DNA of 10,325 nucleotides. Source: Calditrichia bacterium (GTDB taxonomy: Bacteria > Calditrichota > Calditrichia > RBG-13-44-9). The notes beneath the pieces were generated by a model. The model ran no database searches. It was not told the origin of the DNA and worked only from the letters and a program-made list of their open reading frames with translations. Position 1 is the stretch's first letter, and the number at the start of each line of letters is the position of its first letter. A program made the position numbers and the translations under genes. The stretch covers positions 1-10,325 of the forward strand of contig JALXCH010000630.1 of the NCBI GenBank assembly GCA_026991005.1, written 5' to 3'. Shown here in pieces: positions 5,045-10,325 of the stretch.

Positions 5045-6166
5045 GTGAAATTACGAATATTGCATACCGCCGACGTGCATATTGGAATGACATTTACCCG
5101 AGGTTATCCGCCGGAAGTTCAGGAGGCACTGGTGGTGGCACGATTTAACGCGCTGGAACGCCTGGTGCAGGAAGCAAATGAACGGCAATGTCATCTTTTC
5201 GTGGTGGCCGGGGATTTGTTTCACCGCCAGCGTATTCCCCGCCGCGATCTCCTGCGGGTAGCAGAAATTTTGAATCGATTCGAAGGAAATGCATTCCTTC
5301 TGCTTCCGGGAAATCATGATTTTTACCACAGAAGCGAATCCTCCCTCTGGCAAACGCTGGAAGCACACTTAAATGAACGGGCAGTCGTGCTCAAGGAGCC
5401 CCGAATTTATTCCCTGGAGGAACATGATCTGGGACTCCATGTCTATCCTGCCCCCTGTACCGCAAAACATTCCTCGAAAAATGCACTGGGTTGGATGCAC
5501 TCGGTTACTCCCGCTCCCGAAGTCCCGTTCCATCTGGGAGTTGCACATGGAAGTCTGGCCGGATTCTCCCCCGATTTTGAGGAACGATACTATCCCATGA
5601 CCCGCCAGGAGCTGGAAGAGATTCCCGTTCAGGCGTGGTTGCTGGGACACACTCACCTGCGCTTTCCGAAAAACGAATCCAGCTCCGAAGAACGCATTTT
5701 TTTCCCGGCCACCCCGGAACCGGATGGCTTCGATTGCCACCACAACGGTTCGGCCTGGTTTCTGGAAATCGAGGAATCCGGTGCGGTTTACTATCAGGCT
5801 CTTACCACCGGTTTCTATCGTTTTCAAGAGGTCACGGTGGAATTGTCCGAATCCCGGGGTATCCAGCCCCTCCTTACTTTAAGCCGCAATTACCCACCTG
5901 CCAGAACTCTTTTAAAACTGCACCTCACCGGACGTGTATCCAGCGATTTACTCCAGGAAATCCGTCAGGAGATTGGCCGGCTTCAAAAAGAATTTTTTTA
6001 TGTGGAAGTGGACACCACCCGGCTTTTACGTCGCATTACCCGGGAGGATATCGATCGCGAGTTTGTGGAAGGTTCCTTTGCTCATCGGCTGTTGCGGCAG
6101 TTGGAAAATGAGGATGAACTGGCGCTGCAAATGGCGTATGAAATCATTCGGGAGATGCAGGAATGA
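5045..6166 (+). CDS. Mre11/SbcD-family DNA exonuclease (YhaO-like metallophosphoesterase)
   Basis: This gene predicts a 373-residue Mn-dependent nuclease of the calcineurin-like superfamily that works with the Rad50-like ATPase encoded next, trimming DNA ends and opening hairpins. The metal-binding motifs appear in order: D10-V-H12, GDLFH (D57), GNHD (N90, H91, D92), VAHG (H168) and GHTH (201-204, H202 and H204). Residues about 210-300 form a capping region and 300-373 a helical tail that may dock on the ATPase, as in SbcD and Mre11. The start is GTG at 5045, with AGGAG 6 nt upstream and the conserved LRILHTAD directly after it. The stop overlaps the next start (ATGA), so the two proteins are probably made together in matched amounts. 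SbcD and YhaO are hard to separate by sequence; the partner favours the YhaO-like assignment. Confidence 0.9.
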   Translation: MKLRILHTADVHIGMTFTRGYPPEVQEALVVARFNALERLVQEANERQCHLFVVAGDLFHRQRIPRRDLLRVAEILNRFEGNAFLLLPGNHDFYHRSESSLWQTLEAHLNERAVVLKEPRIYSLEEHDLGLHVYPAPCTAKHSSKNALGWMHSVTPAPEVPFHLGVAHGSLAGFSPDFEERYYPMTRQELEEIPVQAWLLGHTHLRFPKNESSSEERIFFPATPEPDGFDCHHNGSAWFLEIEESGAVYYQALTTGFYRFQEVTVELSESRGIQPLLTLSRNYPPARTLLKLHLTGRVSSDLLQEIRQEIGRLQKEFFYVEVDTTRLLRRITREDIDREFVEGSFAHRLLRQLENEDELALQMAYEIIREMQE

Positions 6167-8583
6167 GGATTAAACAGCTTCAACTTCATCCCTTTGCCGG
6201 AATTCCCAGTCGTATTGTGGAGTTCCAGCCCGGATTAAATGTGGTGGTGGGTCCCAACGAAGCGGGAAAAAGTACCCTGGTCAACGCTCTGCGGTGGGTG
6301 TTGTTCCGTCCCGTAAGGTTGAAAACGAAACGTCTAAAAGAAGAACTACGGTTATTTCTCCCCGTCAGTGGTGGAGATACAATCCGTGTATCTTTAGTTT
6401 TTGAACAGGATGGAGAGTACCGGATTCACAAAAGCTGGGGCGGGGAATCTTCTGCTGAGCTGCGACTTCCGGACGGTAACATTTTAACTAACGAGAGCGC
6501 AGTGCAGGAACGCCTTCAGCAACTGGTAGGGCACCACGAAGCTACTTATTCCAACGTGTTGATGGTGCAACAGAATCGGTTAACCGAAACGGTGGAATTT
6601 CTTAAAAAAGAACCCCAGCCACAGAATGATTTGAATAGCATCCTGCGCCAGGCAGTTTTCGAAACAGGCGGAGTCTCCCTCGAGAAGCTGGAAAAAGCCA
6701 TCGAGCAGCGTTTTCATCAACTTTTCAGCAATTGGGATGCAACTTTGAACCTTCCCCGGGATAATCGAGCTATCCAGCATCCTTGGAAACGAGAGGTTGG
6801 AGAGATACTTCAGGCTTACTACCAGCAGGAATCTTTGCGACAGCGATTGCAAGAAGTACGGAAATTTGAAGAAGAGCGAGACCAGCTCAATGCTCGGCTC
6901 AATATTCAGGAAAAGGAAGTACAAACTGTTCGGGATTTTGTAGAGAAAAATCGGGAGAGAGTGCAGCAGTTGCAACAGCGTTTACTCCTGGCCGAGCGTT
7001 TGCAACATCTTGAAGAACGAGAAAGGAGATTGAAAAATATCTTCCAGGAGTGGCCTGAAACCAGAGCACGCTGCAGCGAACTGGAAATCCAGAAACAGGA
7101 AATTCGAACCAGGCTTCGAAAATTGCAGGAAGAACAGCGCCAGGCGCAGCAATGGGAATCACTTCAACAAAAGATGCAACGCTGGCGGGAAGTGAAAAAA
7201 GCCCAATCGCAGTTGCAGAAGTTACAAAAGGAATTTGAAACCCTCCCTGCCGTCACCGAGAAAGCACTTCAAGAATTGCGACGTACGGGAAATCAAAAAG
7301 AAAAGCTTCGGGCAACTATCGAAGCAATCCGGTTAAATCTTACTTTGAAATCCAGAGAAACACAAACCATCGAGGTACAGCTGGGTCTGGAGGAAACACG
7401 GAAAATTACCCTGACTCCGGAAACCCCTCTGAAACTGGAAGCTCCGGGACGAATACGGGTATATCACGAAGGAGTGGAGATTTCTGTATCGTCCGGAGAA
7501 TTTGATGTGGAAGAACTGGAACGCAGGTTACAATCGCTTCAGGAAGAAGAAACGAAGCGCCTGCAGAAAATGGGGGTGCAAAATGTGGAAGAGGGAGAGG
7601 AGATTTTAAGGCGTAATAATGAGTTGCAGTACCAGATTTCTTCCATCCAGAAGCAAATTAAGGGATTGCTGGGTGAAGATTCGCTGGAAGAACTGGCAAA
7701 AATAGAAAGTGCTGTTCAAAGCGGCAAACCAGGGCGTACATCTAACGAAATTTTACAGGAACTGACGGCGGTAAAAACACAGGAAGCAAAACTTCTGGTG
7801 AGGCTGGAAGCTGAGCAGAAAAAATTGCAGGACTGGCAGCAGCAGTTTGGAGATACGGACACGGTGTTAGACGAACTTGTAAAACTTCGCCAGGAACGCC
7901 AGGAGGTGGAAAAGGAGCTCAAATCGTTAGCCCAATCGGAAGTAGCTGGTAAAAGTCCGGAAGAATTCATCCGCGAGTTTGAACAAAAAGAGGAGTGGTT
8001 ACGCCTCAAGGAGCGGGAATTGCACCAGTTGCGGATTCAAAAGGCGGAGCTGGATGCCCGGGAACCGGATGAGTCCAGTGAAATATTGCGCTCTCAATTA
8101 GAGGAAGCGGAAAGGCAGTTCCAGTACAAAATGCGGCAGGGTCAGGCCATTTCCCGGATACGAGAGCACTTCCGCCGGTTGAAAGAAGAAATGGATAAGG
8201 ATACGTTATCCCCCTGGCAGAAAGCGTTTCGCACCTACCTGGTGCCGCTTACAGCACACCGATATCATGAGGTACGTCTGGAGAACAATCTTCCGGAACG
8301 GATTGTACGGCACGACGGGCTGGAACTGGCATTGAGCCAGCTTTCTGTGGGGACCCGGGATGCACTGGCACTGGCACTACGCCTGTCCATGGCACACTAC
8401 TTCTTACGTCAGCATCCAGGATTTCTCATCCTGGACGATCCGTTGGTGGATATGGATCCTGAACGTCAGATGGCGGCTGTGGAATTGTTACAACAGTTCG
8501 CCCACCAACATCAGCTCATCCTCCTTACCTGCCATCCGGACCACGCCGAGCAGCTTGGGGGGCATTTGATTGAGATGAGGTAG
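6163..8583 (+). CDS. Rad50/SbcC-like ATPase with long coiled coil (YhaN-like, no zinc hook)
   Basis: The 806-residue partner of the upstream nuclease is an ABC/SMC-type ATPase that clamps and tethers DNA. Walker A is GPNEAGKST (30-38) and the Q-loop lies near VQQN (135-138). The signature LSVGTRDALALALRL (727-741) and Walker B LILDDP (755-760) follow, with a switch histidine at TCHPD (H791). Between the lobes, about 215-395 and 450-680 are Q/E/R/L-rich coiled coil. There is no CxxC hook; C304 and C790 are the only cysteines I see. The midpoint, about 402-448, is instead strand-like (KITLTPETPLKLEAPGR, then IRVYHEGVEISVSSGEF). The LS.GTRD signature and the DDP Walker B are typical of the YhaN type. 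The start ATG overlaps the previous stop, with GGAG 8 nt upstream. It ends in tandem stops TAG TAA. Confidence 0.9.
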   Translation: MRIKQLQLHPFAGIPSRIVEFQPGLNVVVGPNEAGKSTLVNALRWVLFRPVRLKTKRLKEELRLFLPVSGGDTIRVSLVFEQDGEYRIHKSWGGESSAELRLPDGNILTNESAVQERLQQLVGHHEATYSNVLMVQQNRLTETVEFLKKEPQPQNDLNSILRQAVFETGGVSLEKLEKAIEQRFHQLFSNWDATLNLPRDNRAIQHPWKREVGEILQAYYQQESLRQRLQEVRKFEEERDQLNARLNIQEKEVQTVRDFVEKNRERVQQLQQRLLLAERLQHLEERERRLKNIFQEWPETRARCSELEIQKQEIRTRLRKLQEEQRQAQQWESLQQKMQRWREVKKAQSQLQKLQKEFETLPAVTEKALQELRRTGNQKEKLRATIEAIRLNLTLKSRETQTIEVQLGLEETRKITLTPETPLKLEAPGRIRVYHEGVEISVSSGEFDVEELERRLQSLQEEETKRLQKMGVQNVEEGEEILRRNNELQYQISSIQKQIKGLLGEDSLEELAKIESAVQSGKPGRTSNEILQELTAVKTQEAKLLVRLEAEQKKLQDWQQQFGDTDTVLDELVKLRQERQEVEKELKSLAQSEVAGKSPEEFIREFEQKEEWLRLKERELHQLRIQKAELDAREPDESSEILRSQLEEAERQFQYKMRQGQAISRIREHFRRLKEEMDKDTLSPWQKAFRTYLVPLTAHRYHEVRLENNLPERIVRHDGLELALSQLSVGTRDALALALRLSMAHYFLRQHPGFLILDDPLVDMDPERQMAAVELLQQFAHQHQLILLTCHPDHAEQLGGHLIEMR

Positions 8584-8747
8584 TAAACTTTATTCAACTT
8601 AAATTGAGTTTTGAAAAGCCCGGATAACTCAAAATTCACAGAAAACACGGAGGGTGGAGGAAGTAATAAAGGCAAGCCAGGTATAAAAATTTTGCTTTTT
8701 CCAAACACCAAATTTCAAATTACAATCTCCAGTAATCAATTATTTAT

Positions 8748-8820
8748 ATTCGTGTTTATTCGTGTGATTCGTGGGCAAATATCAATTCTTTTTATTCGTG
8801 GCTAAGCAATTCGTGGTTAA
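8748..8820. repeat. ATTCGTG word array
   Basis: ATTCGTG occurs five times, starting at 8748, 8758, 8767, 8794 and 8809. The first three are 10 and 9 nt apart. The fourth is followed by GCTAA and the last by GTTAA, the same kind of ending as the TTTGCGC repeats. The array is non-coding. Confidence 0.75.
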
Positions 8821-8913
8821 ATTTCCATTAGAGCGATTTTTGATTCCGGTGAACCCTACAATTTTAAAACCCATTTCAAAACTCTTATTTCAAAATCATT
8901 TATTCTTTCTGTC

Positions 8914-9000
8914 GTCCTTACAGGACTTAAAATGGTGGGTGGAATTCCCATTCCCATGGCTGAAGGCCATGGGCTAAGTTCTGTCGGCCACTCCGTGGCC
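8914..9000. repeat. Cassette of three consecutive perfect hairpins
   Basis: GTCCT-TAC-AGGAC lies at 8914-8926, CCCATGGC-TGAAG-GCCATGGG at 8953-8973 and GGCCAC-TCC-GTGGCC at 8986-9000. The stems are 5, 8 and 6 bp, all perfect, with short loops. A GGAATTCC palindrome sits between the first two (8941-8948). The set has the look of REP/BIME-like units or the subterminal hairpins of IS200/IS605-type elements, but no transposase is present. No T-run follows, so it is not an obvious terminator. Confidence 0.7.
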
Positions 9001-9123
9001 TCGTACCCTGCCAGAGGATATTTTTTCTAATTCAAAGATTCAATTCTGATTATCCGGAATATCCGGTCAAAAATATCATTTCTAATTATCCCTATTATTT
9101 CCCTGGCAGACCTTATATGCCAT

Positions 9124-9209
9124 ATGTTTTATGTTTTATGCTTTTACTGGGTTTTCCGTGTTTTCTGTCTCCTCTATGGTTTAATTTTTTCTGTGGTTTC
9201 TGTGGGTAA
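9124..9209. repeat. Simple-sequence tract: ATGTTTT tandem and TTCTGTGG words
   Basis: ATGTTTT, ATGTTTT and ATGCTTTT run in tandem at 9124-9145 (period 7). The tract continues with CCGTGTTTTCTGT (9156-9168) and then TTCTGTGG at 9189-9196 and 9198-9205 (9 nt apart), closing in GTAA. No ORF or promoter stands out. It lies downstream of both flanking genes, which converge here. Confidence 0.6.
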
Positions 9210-9260
9210 AAAAATAGCGTTTGCAGCAAGCCCCGGTTTCGTTTTATTTCAAATCATTCA

Positions 9261-10325
9261 TCACAATATTACCATTCCCAGATAGGCGAAAAACGCTCCG
9301 GAGATGGTGGCAATAAAATTCACCATATCGTTATTTATTCGGGGAATACCACGCACCAGGGTGGTGGGTTTCCCCTGGCAATGGACGGTTTTTTCGGTGA
9401 TTTTGCCGCACACGGGACACCGATATTGCGCCTGAAGGGTGGCACCAATGAAACTATCTACCACACTGGCCAGAAAACCTGCCAGCGCCACCACAATTAC
9501 AATTTGCAGGGGGGTGTTCTGAACAAAGAAAGAGGGTTTCACCATCCCGCTCATTCCCAGAATAACCGCGCCTAAAAATGCCCCGAAACTTCCGCCCAGA
9601 GTTACCCCTCCGGACGTCCCCACCGGCACCGGTTGCCAGGTGTGAATTAAATGCGGACGTCTGCCCCAGAGTACGCCCAGTTCCGTGGCCCAGGTATCGG
9701 CGGTAGCGGCTGCCAGCGCTCCCAGATACATCACAAAATCGTGCTCCGGGTGGAATAGCACATGAATAATCATCAGCAGCCCGGCAACTCCTCCATTAGC
9801 AAAAACCTGGGCGTAATCCCGCTGACTCCCTTTTTCAAAAATGAGCTCGAACCGGGCCTTGGCCTGCTTTCCAAAGCGCGACAGCAGACTGGAAAGGATG
9901 AAAAACGTTAAAATGGGCACCGTCCATTGCACACCGCCAAATCCGAAAATCACTACGGCCAGAAGAAAAGTGGCCACTGCGCCACTAGCACTTAAAAATC
10001 CCGCCCGATAGGAAAGAATGGCGATCACGGCTCCCAGCGCCATTCCCACAGCAAACTGCCACCACAGCGTTTGATTTCCCGTGACCAGAAAAAACGTGAT
10101 GGCACCGCTCATCAACGGTACCAGCAAATTGTCGTTTCCTTTGTGTCCCAATGCTTCGGCTGCAGTGGAGGGTAAAGCGATGAGCACGGCAAATAGCAGA
10201 ATCACCGGGATGCTCTGCGCTTCCACTGGAAGGTTATTTCGATAATACAGGAAGGTGAATACGAGGGTAATCACACTGGTAACAAACATGGCGGCACTGC
10301 CTTCCAGCGATTTGGGGTCCCGGAT
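9261..10325 (-). CDS. Membrane protein: phytol/dolichol-kinase-like C-terminal part fused to DUF92 (VTE6-like), 5' truncated
   Basis: The frame is open to the right window edge, so the start is missing. The in-frame ATG at 10289 is probably internal, because the codons before it read IRDPKSLEGSAAMF, a KS.EGS.A motif seen in CTP-dependent polyprenol/phytol kinases. Numbering from that Met, EALGHKGNDNLLVPL (45-59) fits the end of the same kinase domain. From about residue 95 the protein is DUF92/TIGR00297-like: hydrophobic helices, ADTWATELG (197-205), CPVCGK (291-296) with HC at 303-304, and NNDMVNF (319-325). About eight or nine membrane segments are likely. Arabidopsis VTE5 (phytol kinase) and VTE6 (phytyl-phosphate kinase, DUF92) do successive steps, so a fused isoprenoid-alcohol salvage enzyme is a reasonable inference; the substrate here is unknown. 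Confidence 0.82.
   Translation of the reverse strand: MRDPKSLEGSAAMFVTSVITLVFTFLYYRNNLPVEAQSIPVILLFAVLIALPSTAAEALGHKGNDNLLVPLMSGAITFFLVTGNQTLWWQFAVGMALGAVIAILSYRAGFLSASGAVATFLLAVVIFGFGGVQWTVPILTFFILSSLLSRFGKQAKARFELIFEKGSQRDYAQVFANGGVAGLLMIIHVLFHPEHDFVMYLGALAAATADTWATELGVLWGRRPHLIHTWQPVPVGTSGGVTLGGSFGAFLGAVILGMSGMVKPSFFVQNTPLQIVIVVALAGFLASVVDSFIGATLQAQYRCPVCGKITEKTVHCQGKPTTLVRGIPRINNDMVNFIATISGAFFAYLGMVIL

Larger units (their letters stand above)
8638..9168. repeat. 14-bp inverted repeats bracketing the second repeat-rich gap
   Basis: ACAGAAAACACGGA (8638-8651) and its complement TCCGTGTTTTCTGT (9155-9168) are perfect 14-bp inverted arms about 500 bp apart. No transposase gene lies between them and I found no flanking target duplication. 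Two dispersed copies of one repeat in opposite orientation would look the same, so the element boundary is unproven. The gap 8584-9260 holds no credible ORF. Confidence 0.5.

Noticed and set aside
8604..8632. Terminator after the ATPase gene (TTGAGTT...AACTCAA)
   Set aside because: The 7-bp AT-rich stem has a 15-nt loop and is not followed by a T-run.
8611..8977. Small frames of 64-68 residues after the ATPase gene
   Set aside because: They lie in low-complexity and ATTCGTG repeats, with no ribosome sites or domains.
9008..9109. CTGCCAG/CTGGCAG inverted pair
   Set aside because: Seven bases separated by 88 nt can easily arise by chance, and nothing else supports an element.

Overview
The window is bacterial chromosomal DNA. 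It has a small (Alu-less) SRP RNA, a bacterial tRNA-Ala, dnaX, sigma70-like promoters and operons with 4-bp overlaps. Start contexts are mixed: several genes have good Shine-Dalgarno sequences with GTG starts, and the GGDEF gene has almost none. Intergenic gaps are long and packed with degenerate GC/AT-mosaic repeats. That combination fits an uncultured free-living lineage, perhaps near the FCB/KSB1/Calditrichota groups. This placement is a low-confidence guess from style; there is no rRNA or other strong marker.

Layout. (1) 1-390, minus strand: a promoter drives tRNA-Ala(CGC), SRP RNA and then the start of dnaX (cut by the window edge). The scRNA-dnaX order resembles Firmicutes. (2) 390-1786, plus: a structured AT-rich leader followed by a GAF-GGDEF diguanylate cyclase with an intact active site and I-site. 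(3) 1938-4058, minus: an operon with its own promoter, encoding NrnA-like nanoRNase/pAp phosphatase, a MutT-like Nudix hydrolase and a stand-alone PheRS-beta B3/B4-domain protein. (4) 4100-4985: almost 900 bp without genes between two divergent operons, full of palindromes and repeat units. (5) 4987-8583, plus: a promoter and a two-gene operon for an Mre11/SbcD (YhaO-like) nuclease and a Rad50/SbcC (YhaN-like) ATPase. (6) 8584-9260: a second repeat-rich gap. (7) 9261-10325, minus, cut by the window edge: a membrane protein that appears to fuse the end of a phytol/dolichol-kinase-like domain to a DUF92 (VTE6-like) domain.

How the genes fit together. The NrnA operon looks like nucleotide and translation housekeeping (degrading short RNA and pAp, hydrolysing damaged or surplus nucleotides, and possibly aminoacyl-tRNA quality control). 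The Mre11/Rad50-like pair would process DNA ends and hairpins. The last gene suggests two-step phosphorylation of an isoprenoid alcohol in one polypeptide.

The least explained material is intergenic. Three different word families (TTTGCGC, ATTCGTG, TTCTGTGG) share one layout: a short word repeated every 9-11 nt and closed by a GGTTAA-like end. There is also a triple-hairpin cassette and a long GAGATTCTTC...GAAGAATCTC inverted repeat. The protein-level points of most interest are the non-zinc-hook apex of the Rad50-like ATPase and the putative kinase-DUF92 fusion.
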